In this document: positions 1 through 7,970 of the stretch, piece after piece
Numbering within the stretch: the stretch's first letter is position 1
Layout of the letters: each line of letters opens with the position of its first letter
Translations under genes and position numbers: made by a program
Notes under the pieces: generated by a model
What the model saw: the letters and a program-made list of their open reading frames with translations, nothing else
Database searches by the model: none
What the model was told of the DNA's origin: nothing
Assembly (NCBI GenBank): GCA_020630575.1
Contig: JAHDBD010000004.1
Span: forward strand, 1 to 64,000
Length of the DNA: 64,000 nucleotides
Source: Bernardetia sp.
GTDB lineage: Bacteria; Bacteroidota; Bacteroidia; Cytophagales; Bernardetiaceae
Direction of reading: 5' to 3'

Positions 1-63
1 TAAGATACTAACTTTTCCTTAAGTTGACAGCATTGAGCATCACGCTAAGAACAGAATATGGTT

Positions 64-615
64 TTATACCATTGTCAAATCCACTTTACTTTTTTCTATT
101 TCTGCGTAAGCTCTTGCACTACTCCAAATCCAGTCGTGTGCTTCGGCTACAAAACCTGCACGAACAGGGTTTTGATGTGTATAATTGATACGTTGATGTA
201 GCATATCTTGCGTAGTGAGTGCGACAGGGTGGCTATGTTGTAACCAAAACTGAAAATCTTTATTTCTATGATTTTTCTTTCCTGCACGTCCGAACATCCA
301 CAACATCCATTCTCTGCGACTTTCTTTTTCATTTTGTTCGATAGCTTTACGAATATGACGAGAGGTAAAACTTTTTAAATCTCTAACAATATCCGAAAGT
401 TCAAAACCTTCTTTTGCTCCGATAACCAAATGAACGTGGTTTGTCATAATACAGTAAGCAAAAACTTCTAAGCCTTTATTTTTCTGACAATACACCATAC
501 TATCAATAAAAATCTCTCTATATTCATCTCTTGTAAAAATATCAATCCAATTTACGACGGTAAAGGTTACAAAATAAACATCATCAGAACTATGTATAGC
601 ATATCTTCTTCCCAT
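64..615 (-). CDS. REP-associated tyrosine transposase (RayT/TnpA_REP, Y1_Tnp)
   Basis: This 183-residue protein has the HUH-endonuclease signature MTNHVHLVI near residue 60. A later helix, INYTHQNPVRAGFV, is typical of REP-associated tyrosine transposases and supplies the candidate catalytic tyrosine. Such proteins act as monomers or dimers on short palindromic REP sequences in single-stranded DNA and are usually domesticated single-copy genes. The ATG is followed by GRRYAI, and the length fits a complete protein. Short hairpins that could be its REP substrates lie just upstream (about 689-726) and again near 3996-4015. The family call is firm; whether the protein is active is not known. Confidence 0.88.
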   Translation of the reverse strand: MGRRYAIHSSDDVYFVTFTVVNWIDIFTRDEYREIFIDSMVYCQKNKGLEVFAYCIMTNHVHLVIGAKEGFELSDIVRDLKSFTSRHIRKAIEQNEKESRREWMLWMFGRAGKKNHRNKDFQFWLQHSHPVALTTQDMLHQRINYTHQNPVRAGFVAEAHDWIWSSARAYAEIEKSKVDLTMV

Positions 616-680
616 AAAAGTAGTTTTTTGTAGATTCTAAAATAGAAAGATAATGAAAGTTTTTTATAGATATAAAAAGT

Positions 681-726
681 CTGTTTGTAGTGTACTAGTA
701 AGCACTATGTATTCGGCTTCCAGCCG
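681..726. repeat. REP-like hairpins upstream of the rayT gene
   Basis: Two short inverted repeats lie in the 245-bp space between the transposase gene and the next gene: AGTG/CACT around 689-706 and CGGCT/AGCCG at 714-726. The first resembles the stronger hairpin at 3996-4015; both begin with CTGTTYGTAGTGT. Location beside a RayT gene suggests REP substrates, which is inference. Confidence 0.4.
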
Positions 727-751
727 TGATTTTGTATTTCAAGATTTTATT

Positions 752-841
752 TTTTGTATATTGTAAACACCATTGGTTCTTTTTTTGGAACTGGTGGTGT
801 TTTTTTAATAACTGAACGCAGTTGCGTTTATAAATAAGTTA
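752..841. repeat. 90-bp structured repeat, copy 1
   Basis: This copy matches 2533-2623 over its whole length. It contains a terminator-like hairpin (15-bp stem at 765-779/788-802, then a T run), followed by a second imperfect palindrome that starts TAAC (809) and ends GTTA (841), with AACGC and GCGTT inside. The two copies differ at paired positions in a way that keeps the stem. It ends 20 bp before the start codon of the gene at 861. Confidence 0.75.
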
Positions 842-860
842 TGCTTAATTAAGAAAATAA

Positions 861-1343
861 ATGACTGAAAAATTTACACCAAAGGATAGAAAAAAAGAGT
901 TTGACAAAATATTTAAAGACAAGATTTTACCTTTTTTTGAGACCAATGGTTTTAAAAGACACACCAAAACATCAAAACGATTGTTCAAAGAATTGGGAAA
1001 TGAATTATCAGTATTTATTTTTTTTGATTATAAAAATTTTGGAGATGGATTTTATGATATGACAATATCTTACTTTGATAGTGAATTTGGAGATGTGTAT
1101 GATGATCAATATATTGTAATGGCTCAAATTAGTATGCCAACGATAAGTGGATTAAATGCTGAGCAGTTAAACTCTTCTACGGATTTATGGATTAAAGATA
1201 TTAATTCAAATATTCTTCCATTTATAAATAAACATTCGACTCACAAAGCAATATTAAATGCGAATCAATTTTATATTTCCAAATCACGAGAAAAAGAACG
1301 TATAGATTTATTGGAAAGAAAGTCCAAAATGAATAAAAACTAA
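861..1343 (+). CDS. DUF4304-like hypothetical protein
   Basis: A 160-residue soluble protein with no signal peptide or membrane segment. The N-terminal part (KKEFDKIFKDKILPFF, then GFKR) and the following beta-rich stretch resemble the DUF4304 group of small proteins of unknown function, often found as orphan genes in variable regions. The C-terminus is basic and coil-like (REKERIDLLERKSK). It is preceded by one copy of the 90-bp repeat and followed by an IS element; before that insertion its 3' side abutted the second repeat copy, giving a cassette-like layout. Family assignment is from general pattern only; no function is proposed. Confidence 0.65.
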   Translation: MTEKFTPKDRKKEFDKIFKDKILPFFETNGFKRHTKTSKRLFKELGNELSVFIFFDYKNFGDGFYDMTISYFDSEFGDVYDDQYIVMAQISMPTISGLNAEQLNSSTDLWIKDINSNILPFINKHSTHKAILNANQFYISKSREKERIDLLERKSKMNKN

Positions 1344-1470
1344 TCCCCTATGTTAAGCGTAGTGTTTGACTGCGATTTATCAGTTAGCAAGTCTTAGACT
1401 TGCGTTTTGAGGATACAAAATAGAGTAGAAATAGAAAGATAGTTAGGTAGTAATTTGAATTACTAATTAA

Positions 1471-2520
1471 ACGTGAACTCGGTATTTAACTATCTGATAT
1501 TTAGTGTTTTAGGCTGTTTTTTTTAGTCGTTTTTTATTAAAAAAGGCTCAAAAAGGTTATTTTTGAATAGTATTAATCAACTTTAACCCTTTTTCGCCTT
1601 ATGAACGACAAAAATATAAAATTTGATGAAGACCAACTAATCGGTATTTTTTATTTAGTAGATGAGTTCTGTTTACAAGCTCAATCCTATGTCTCTAGCC
1701 ATTGGGTAGGTAGCAAGAGTCAATCTTCTTCTCATTCTCCAACTCGTATTCCTGAATTAAGCGCAAGTGAAATGATGACTATTTTGATTTATTATAACTA
1801 CTCTGGCTACAAGAATTTTCAATACTATTATCAACGTCTTGTTAGTACAGATTTACTACCTTATTTTCCTAAACTTTGCTCCTACAATCGCTTTTTAGAA
1901 CTCATAGAAAGAGTGAGCCTTCCCATGTATGTGTTAGCTAAATTACTCTGTGCTAAAAGTCAAAAAACAGGAACTTATTTTATAGATTCTAAGAAAATAG
2001 TAGTTTCTGATAATCGTCGTATTCACTCACATAAAGTATTTAAAGACCTTGCAAAACGAGGAAAAGGCTCAATGGGCTGGTTTTTTGGCTTTAAACTTCA
2101 TTTAGTTATTAATCAATTAGGGGAGGTAATGTCATTTGAAATCACAGCAGCTAACAAGGCTGACAATAACCACAATCTATTGAAAAAATTACTCAATAAC
2201 TTGGAAGGAAGTTGCTTCGGAGACAAAGGCTACTTAACAAAATTATGGCAACAACTCTATGAAAATGGGCTTAAATTAATTACTAAAGTCAAAAAGAACA
2301 TGAAGAATCAACTTATTACTTTGAAAGAAAAATATACCCTCAGAAAAAGAGCTGTTATTGAATCTGTAAATGACATTCTGACTTCTGTTTTTGACCTAGA
2401 ACACGCTAGACATAGAAAACCAATAAATGCTTTTACACATATGTCGGCTACCATAGTAGCATATCATTTATATACAGAAAAACCTAGAATATTTGTTCCT
2501 AACTAATACCGAGTTCACGT
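1471..2520 (+). mobile_element. Complete IS982-family insertion sequence
   Basis: The element is bounded by inverted ends: ACGTGAACTCGGTATT at 1471-1486 and its reverse complement at 2505-2520. It is flanked by the 7-bp direct repeat TAATTAA (1464-1470 and 2521-2527), a target-site duplication. It is 1050 bp and carries one intact DDE transposase gene. The ends and duplication are perfect, suggesting a recent insertion. The right end lies about 12 bp from repeat copy 2. The AT-rich duplication could be one base shorter or longer because flanking bases repeat. Confidence 0.92.
1601..2506 (+). CDS. IS982-family transposase
   Basis: A 301-residue DDE transposase. The acidic triad is visible as Asp129 (TYFIDSKK), Asp208 (CFGDKGY) and Glu254 (AVIESVND), with spacing typical of the IS982 family. 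The middle region (GWFFGFKLHLVINQLGE) matches the conserved core that precedes the second Asp. The gene fills the element between the inverted ends, with a 130-bp 5' leader inside the element and the stop codon about at the right inverted repeat. The frame is intact, so the element is probably functional. The family call rests on overall pattern and on element architecture. Confidence 0.9.
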   Translation: MNDKNIKFDEDQLIGIFYLVDEFCLQAQSYVSSHWVGSKSQSSSHSPTRIPELSASEMMTILIYYNYSGYKNFQYYYQRLVSTDLLPYFPKLCSYNRFLELIERVSLPMYVLAKLLCAKSQKTGTYFIDSKKIVVSDNRRIHSHKVFKDLAKRGKGSMGWFFGFKLHLVINQLGEVMSFEITAANKADNNHNLLKKLLNNLEGSCFGDKGYLTKLWQQLYENGLKLITKVKKNMKNQLITLKEKYTLRKRAVIESVNDILTSVFDLEHARHRKPINAFTHMSATIVAYHLYTEKPRIFVPN

Positions 2521-2532
2521 TAATTAATTGCT

Positions 2533-2623
2533 TTTTGTATATTGTAAACACCATTAATTCCTTTTTTGGAATTGGTGGTGTTTTTTTTAATAACTGAACG
2601 CAGTTGCTTTTATAAATAAATTA
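2533..2623. repeat. 90-bp structured repeat, copy 2
   Basis: Second copy of the repeat at 752-841. The hairpin stem is 2546-2561/2568-2583, followed by a T run and a TAACTG...CAGTT palindrome. Relative to copy 1, a G-C pair has become A-T and a G-T pair A-T, so pairing is retained. It ends 15 bp before the Crp/Fnr gene at 2639. The hairpin could also work as a rho-independent terminator on the plus strand. Confidence 0.75.
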
Positions 2624-2638
2624 GATGCAATTTGAAAT

Positions 2639-3217
2639 ATGGATAAAAATAAATCTTCATTAATAAATTTCATCAAACGAATCATTCCAATAAATGAAAT
2701 TGAAGCTGAAGAAATTGCTAATGCATTTCACTTTACAAAAATTGAAAAGAACTCACTTTTTTTAGAAGAGAATAAAGTTAGTGATGACTATTTTTTTCTT
2801 CAAAAAGGATTAATGAGAGTTTTTCTTTATGATTTAGAAGGAAATGAAATTACCACAGATATTTTCACGGAAAATAATATCGTTTTTGAAATTACCTCTT
2901 TTTTCAATAGAGTTAAATCTGAAACCAATATTCAAGCTCTAACTGATTGTACAGGCTATCGCATTTCTTACGAAGAATTAAACACACTGTTTCATCATAA
3001 ACCTGCCTTTAGAGATTTTGGAAGAGCTATTTTAGTTAAAGAATTCATCGCTTCCAAAAAGAGAAACTATGCAATGATTAATCAAACTGCCGAACAACGC
3101 TACCACCACTTACTGACTTCAAGACCTGAAATAATAAAATATGTACCCTTAAAATATATAGCTTCCTACATAGGAGTTACAGATAGTACACTAAGTAGAA
3201 TACGAAAGAAAAAATAA
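2639..3217 (+). CDS. Crp/Fnr-family transcriptional regulator
   Basis: A 192-residue regulator. Residues of about 15-130 form a cyclic-nucleotide-binding-type jelly roll (LFLEENKVSDDYFFLQKGLMRVF). The C-terminal end holds a helix-turn-helix (LKYIASYIGVTDSTLSRIRK) that would contact DNA. This short arrangement is common in Bacteroidota regulators that lack clear cAMP-binding residues. The effector is not evident; there is no cysteine cluster of the Fnr type. A membrane protein follows on the same strand about 80 bp later and may be its target or co-transcribed partner. A conserved repeat lies directly in front of the start codon. Confidence 0.88.
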   Translation: MDKNKSSLINFIKRIIPINEIEAEEIANAFHFTKIEKNSLFLEENKVSDDYFFLQKGLMRVFLYDLEGNEITTDIFTENNIVFEITSFFNRVKSETNIQALTDCTGYRISYEELNTLFHHKPAFRDFGRAILVKEFIASKKRNYAMINQTAEQRYHHLLTSRPEIIKYVPLKYIASYIGVTDSTLSRIRKKK

Positions 3218-3297
3218 CCCTAGCTTTTTCTTGCCTTTTGTCAAGTGGATTGCATTTTTGAGTGTCTAACTTTGAATTTCACAATAAAGATTACAAC

Positions 3298-3987
3298 ATG
3301 GCAGAAATTTCAATTTTCACATCTCTTGGACTAATTCTTACAACCCTACTCTCTGTTTGGTTATTTTTTAAGGCTTCTAATCATAAAAAAACTCTTTACG
3401 GCATTATTATATGGATGTTTATTGTAGGTGTATTAGGAATAAATGGATTTTACCAAAAATTGGGAACATTTCCACCAAGGTTTACTTTATTACTTGCTCC
3501 GACTATTTTATTTATTTTGATACTTTTTACCAATAAAAAGGGCAAAAAGTTTATTGATAACCTTAGCCTAAAGTATTTAACCATAGTGCATATTGTACGC
3601 ATTCCTGTGGAAATAACTCTTTATTATATCTTTTTAGGTGGGTTAATTCCTGATTTAATGACCTTTGATGGCTATAATTATGACATCATATCAGGAATTA
3701 CAGCTCCAATAGTATATTATTTCGTGTTTGTTAAGAAAATAATAGGAAGAAAAGGTCTTCTACTATGGAATATTGTGTGTTTAGGGTTATTGATTAATAT
3801 ATTGGTGATAGCTGTATTAAGTGCACAAACTCCCTTTCAACAATTAGCATTTGATCAACCCAATATTGGAGTAACTTACTTTCCTTTTGTATGGCTTCCA
3901 ACAGTGATAGTTCCGATAGTTTTGTTTTCACACTTAGCTAGTATTAGACAATTGGTAGTAAGAAAAAAAGCTCCTAACAATGTATAA
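3298..3987 (+). CDS. Multi-pass membrane protein, unknown function
   Basis: A hydrophobic protein with about seven predicted membrane segments, starting MAEISIFTSLGLILTTLL. I prefer the ATG at 3298 over an in-frame GTG at 3262: a sequence matching the Bacteroidota -7 box (TAACTTTG, 3267-3274) sits between them, and the ATG begins directly before the first membrane helix. The extra 12 residues from the GTG would be polar. No catalytic motif or family was recognised; the size and topology resemble small DoxX-unrelated integral proteins found behind Crp/Fnr genes. It is followed by a REP-like hairpin and a terminator shared with the convergent vWA gene. Confidence 0.7.
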   Translation: MAEISIFTSLGLILTTLLSVWLFFKASNHKKTLYGIIIWMFIVGVLGINGFYQKLGTFPPRFTLLLAPTILFILILFTNKKGKKFIDNLSLKYLTIVHIVRIPVEITLYYIFLGGLIPDLMTFDGYNYDIISGITAPIVYYFVFVKKIIGRKGLLLWNIVCLGLLINILVIAVLSAQTPFQQLAFDQPNIGVTYFPFVWLPTVIVPIVLFSHLASIRQLVVRKKAPNNV

Positions 3988-3995
3988 ACACACCT

Positions 3996-4015
3996 GTTCG
4001 TAGTGTGCTACGAAC
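3996..4015. repeat. REP-like perfect hairpin
   Basis: GTTCGTAG and CTACGAAC form an 8-bp perfect stem with a TGTG loop. The sequence resembles the degenerate hairpin near 681-704 close to the RayT gene, which suggests a REP element. There is no T run, so it is not a plain terminator. Confidence 0.45.
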
Positions 4016-4084
4016 CTACAAATGTATTTAGTTTCACTTCAAAACCCTCACTCAGCAAAACCAAGTCTTTAGGGGAACATAACG

Positions 4085-4125
4085 CAAAAAAGCTATTCCT
4101 AAATTAAATTAGAAATGGCTTTTTT
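4085..4125. terminator. Bidirectional terminator hairpin
   Basis: An A-rich left arm (AAAAAAGC at 4086-4093) pairs with GCTTTTTT on the right (4118-4125), with a further imperfect stem inside. It lies between the convergent membrane-protein and vWA genes and has A/T runs on both sides, so it can serve both strands. Confidence 0.7.
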
Positions 4126-4186
4126 AGATAAATTTGGTGATTAATTTTAGTTTTTCATAAGTGCATTTTATTGTTTTACTTAGACC

Positions 4187-5893
4187 TTATTTGGACATAA
4201 GTTGACAGCTTTCTACCAATTTCAAAAACTCTGTACGGTAGCCTTCTGTATCTTTTCCTTTTGCATTTTTGGCAAGTGTAATAACTTGATTATAAGAAGC
4301 ATTAGACTTAAATTCAGAGTTTTTCAGAATCATTCCAAATTCTGCTACGGCAGCCGAAAAACGGAAATTATCAGACGTTTTTTCTAAAGCAATATTATCA
4401 TCTTTCAATGGATTGACAATCAAATTACTTGTATCTTCATTTGGCTTTTTGTAACGCAATTTTAAGTTTAATAACTCATCAGAAGAGGCAGCAGCCGTAT
4501 AAGATGCTTTTATTTTATTTTCTTCTTTCTGATAACGCAAATCATCTACTGAAGGAAAAAACTCGCTTTTTACACCAACTGGAATAATTTCGTAAAGAGC
4601 TGTTACAGTGTGTCCTGCTCCAAGTTCACCAGCATCTTTTTTGTCATCGTTAAAGTCTTCTTTTGCAAGCATTCTGTTTTCGTAACCAATCAAACGATAG
4701 GCTGCTACTTTTGTAGGATTAAACTCAATTTGAATTTTGACATCTTTAGCAATTGTAAAGAGTGTGGCTCTCATTTGTGTTACAAAAACCTTTTTTGCTT
4801 CTTGAATATTGTCGATATAAAAGTAATTTCCGTTTCCTGCATTACTCAAATCTTCCATTTGATGGTCTTTATAATTTCCCATCCCAAAACCACAAACAGT
4901 CAAATAAATTCCGTCATTTCTTTTGCTTTCAATCATAGTTACTAATTCTTTCGGAGAATTTACACCTACATTAAAATCGCCATCGGTACACAAAATAACT
5001 CGGTTGTTTCCCTCTTTTATCAAATTATCTTTTGCTAGAGAATAGGCAAGTTGTATTCCTGCGCCACCTGCTGTGCTTCCACCTGCCGAAACGGCTTCTA
5101 AGGCGTTCATAATTTTGTTTGTTTCGGTTGCTGGCGTAGATTCCAAAACCAACCCTGCTGCACCTGCATAAGCAACAATCGCAATACGGTCGTTTTTGCT
5201 TAATTGTGTAAGAAGAAGTTTGAGCGAAGAGCGAAGAAGAGGTAATTTATTTTGAGCTTCCATTGAACCCGAAGCATCAATCAAGAAAACTAAATTTGAA
5301 GGCGCAAGATTATCATAATCCAAATCTTTTCCTTGAATTCCGACGTGAACTAATTTATGTTTTTCATTCCAAGGGGCAGTAGAAATTTCTGTACTGACTG
5401 AAAAAGGATGTTTTCCTGTTGGTTTTTGATAATCGTAATTAAAATAATTGATAAATTCTTCGATACGGACAGCATCAGCATTGGGAAGCTGACCAGATTG
5501 AATAAAACGACGAGCATTTGAATAAGAAGCATTATCAACATCAATCGAAAAAGTAGATAGAGGTTCTTTGAGAGATTGAATGAATTTATTTTCTATCTGT
5601 TTTTGATATTCTTCTGTATTTTGTTGGATTTGGTCATCAGTTCTATAGGATTCACTTTCAAGAGAGATAGAATAATCTGCATCTTGATTGCTATTATATG
5701 ACATATCTCTTTTCTCTTTATTACTGCTCGTTCTGTTAGGAGAAGAAGCTATATTTCCTTGTGCATCAGCAGTAGAACTATCAGTTGATTCATAATTTGC
5801 ATTCTTATTTGTGCTACATGAAACAATAAATAAAGCAGAAGTAGCCACTAAAGCGACTTTCGTAATTGAAGATAATTTCTTTAAAGATTCCAT
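4187..5893 (-). CDS. YfbK-like von Willebrand factor A domain lipoprotein
   Basis: A secreted lipoprotein. From the ATG at 5893 the product has a signal peptide ending in a lipobox with Cys26 (FIVSCSTN). An upstream in-frame ATG at 5989 would add 32 hydrophobic residues and is unlikely. Then come a low-complexity Ser/Asn linker, the N-terminal domain that precedes vWA in YfbK-type proteins (LSTFSIDVDNASYSNARRF), a vWA domain with an intact metal site (DASGSM), and the C-terminal DUF3520-type region. These proteins are common in Bacteroidota; the role is thought to be in envelope protein interaction but is not established. The gene is monocistronic by spacing. Confidence 0.88.
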   Translation of the reverse strand: MESLKKLSSITKVALVATSALFIVSCSTNKNANYESTDSSTADAQGNIASSPNRTSSNKEKRDMSYNSNQDADYSISLESESYRTDDQIQQNTEEYQKQIENKFIQSLKEPLSTFSIDVDNASYSNARRFIQSGQLPNADAVRIEEFINYFNYDYQKPTGKHPFSVSTEISTAPWNEKHKLVHVGIQGKDLDYDNLAPSNLVFLIDASGSMEAQNKLPLLRSSLKLLLTQLSKNDRIAIVAYAGAAGLVLESTPATETNKIMNALEAVSAGGSTAGGAGIQLAYSLAKDNLIKEGNNRVILCTDGDFNVGVNSPKELVTMIESKRNDGIYLTVCGFGMGNYKDHQMEDLSNAGNGNYFYIDNIQEAKKVFVTQMRATLFTIAKDVKIQIEFNPTKVAAYRLIGYENRMLAKEDFNDDKKDAGELGAGHTVTALYEIIPVGVKSEFFPSVDDLRYQKEENKIKASYTAAASSDELLNLKLRYKKPNEDTSNLIVNPLKDDNIALEKTSDNFRFSAAVAEFGMILKNSEFKSNASYNQVITLAKNAKGKDTEGYRTEFLKLVESCQLMSK

Positions 5894-6207
5894 AATCATA
5901 AAAATTAGAGTGAGGTAAATTTGTTTGTTTAGTAAGTAGATGCAAGACTTAACAAAATTCCACACAAAAATTTTTATTTTTTTCTGCATTTAAAATTTAG
6001 ACAAAAAAAATACCCTTTCTATATCTCAAGTTTCCTGTACTTAAACGAAAACTATCACTGATTAGAAAAGGTACTTTTTTGCAAGTAATGAGAAAGGTAT
6101 AAATTTAAAGTACACCTATATAACGGATTTGGGTTTAAAAAAGTTTATTTTTAATAGAAATATTTTAGCAATTACTAAGAAACTAATCATTGATAGTTAA
6201 TAACTAA

Positions 6208-7755
6208 TTATTCTACTTTCTTCAATTTTTTGAAAGTTCTGTATTCTACTAAAATTGTAATGGCTAAAAAGAAAACAAGTAATCCATTTTGAATCAAATG
6301 TTTTTGCCAAAATCCTGTCCACTCTATATTTAAACAAACCAAAATAAGCGTTGTAGAAGTTCCTAAATACAAAATCATTTTCAGAATTGGATAAGGAATA
6401 GGTTGGTATTTTCTACCCAAAAGATAACACAATGCTGCCATCGTAAAATAACAAGAAAGGGTCGCAATCGCACTTCCAAAATATCCTAAAAATGGAATCA
6501 AAATAAAATTGCAACTAATCGTAATAGCTGCACCTGCAAGGCTTATCCAAAGTCCAAAATGGGTTCGGTCAGAAACCTTAAACCAAACCGAAAAATTATA
6601 ATATAGTCCCAAACAAATATTTGCCAAAAGCAGAATCGGAACAATAAAAAGTCCTTCGTGATATGCTTTATTTGTTATAAAAATATTTGCAATCCATTCC
6701 ATATTCAAACTTACTCCTAGCATCATCAAAACACAGACAATCGTAAAAAAATGAGTAATGGTAGCAAATGTTTTGGGTGAATCTTTCTGACTAGCTTGTG
6801 AGAAAAAAAATGGCTCTGCACCATATTTAAAAGCTTGAACAGCTAAAGTAATAAAAATTGAAAGTTTGTAACAGGCTGAATAAATTCCTACTGCATCCAT
6901 TGGAGATTTATTCGGATAAAAATTATCTGGAAGCCATTTTTGTAATAAACTTCTATCAATTACTTCATTAATGGCATAAGCAATTCCTGCAAAAAGTAAA
7001 GGATAGGCATATAAAAGCATAGGTTTGAAATCTTTCCAGTTCTTTTTCCAATTGAATGTAAAACGAAAATCTTTAAATTCTTTCCAAAGCAGTGGAATAA
7101 CAGAAGAGTTTGCAATCAAGGTGGCTAAAAAAACATAGCCTAAAGCAATTTCTGGATCATAAATTAGTTTTGCATACTCTTGAAAAAATAAAAACTGAGT
7201 TCCTTCAACGCTATTTTTACAAAAATAAAGAAAGAAAAAATTGAGAAAAAGAGTAAGAACAATAACTGTCATTCGAAGAGAAGCAAATTTCATTGCTTTT
7301 CCTTCGGCTCTCAATCGTGCATACGGAATCGCAACAATAGCATCAATGGCAATAATACCAGCAAACCATTTTACAAATTGTGCATTATTCGGATATTCTA
7401 AAAAAGTGGCAATTGGCTCTGCAAAAATCCACATCAAACTACTCAAAATGAGCGAAGTAAACATGACAGAACTTAGAGAAAGATTGTAAGGCTTTCCATT
7501 TTTAGGGGATGGATTATTCTCATCCTCATTATTTCCTTCATTATTTTTAGCTATGAAACGAAAGTAAGTCGTTTCCATTCCATGTGTATAAATCACATTC
7601 AGAAGTGCAGCATACGCATAAAAAACGGACATACCACCATATTCATCAGGAAGGAAAATTCCTGTGTAGAAAGGTGTAAGTAAATAATTGAGTAATCTAC
7701 TAATTATTCCAGTAAGTCCGTAAATGGCTGTTTGAGAAAGAAATTTTTTATACAT
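6208..7755 (-). CDS. Polysaccharide flippase (oligosaccharide flippase/MOP superfamily)
   Basis: A 515-residue integral membrane protein with about 12-14 predicted helices. The N-terminus (MYKKFLSQTAIYGLTGIISRLLNYLLTPFYT, split by helices) matches Wzx-type polysaccharide exporters of the MOP superfamily, which flip lipid-linked glycans across the inner membrane. A polar insertion of Asn/Glu-rich residues near 75-90 sits in a loop. No glycosyltransferase or polymerase genes are adjacent, so the substrate cannot be inferred from context. The start ATG lies at 7755 and the family length is normal. Whether it serves capsule, O-antigen or another glycan is unknown. Confidence 0.88.
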   Translation of the reverse strand: MYKKFLSQTAIYGLTGIISRLLNYLLTPFYTGIFLPDEYGGMSVFYAYAALLNVIYTHGMETTYFRFIAKNNEGNNEDENNPSPKNGKPYNLSLSSVMFTSLILSSLMWIFAEPIATFLEYPNNAQFVKWFAGIIAIDAIVAIPYARLRAEGKAMKFASLRMTVIVLTLFLNFFFLYFCKNSVEGTQFLFFQEYAKLIYDPEIALGYVFLATLIANSSVIPLLWKEFKDFRFTFNWKKNWKDFKPMLLYAYPLLFAGIAYAINEVIDRSLLQKWLPDNFYPNKSPMDAVGIYSACYKLSIFITLAVQAFKYGAEPFFFSQASQKDSPKTFATITHFFTIVCVLMMLGVSLNMEWIANIFITNKAYHEGLFIVPILLLANICLGLYYNFSVWFKVSDRTHFGLWISLAGAAITISCNFILIPFLGYFGSAIATLSCYFTMAALCYLLGRKYQPIPYPILKMILYLGTSTTLILVCLNIEWTGFWQKHLIQNGLLVFFLAITILVEYRTFKKLKKVE

Positions 7756-7970
7756 TTCGTTTTTTGTGCATTCTGTTTAAAGAATCAAAAGTAGTTATAA
7801 AATGAAGGATTATCAAAAAGTAGTTTTTGAAGTATTAAACTTGTTTTTCTTGATTGATTAACTAATTTTACAAGAATGATGTGTAATTATTCTGTATTTT
7901 ATCGTACAAATCAGAATAATTAGTTATTGGTCTTACCACAATTATTTCATTTTATATCAAAATACACACA

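Noticed and set aside
5894-5989. Longer N-terminus of the vWA lipoprotein
   Set aside because: The lipoprotein signal peptide starts properly at the ATG 5893; 32 extra hydrophobic residues would spoil it.
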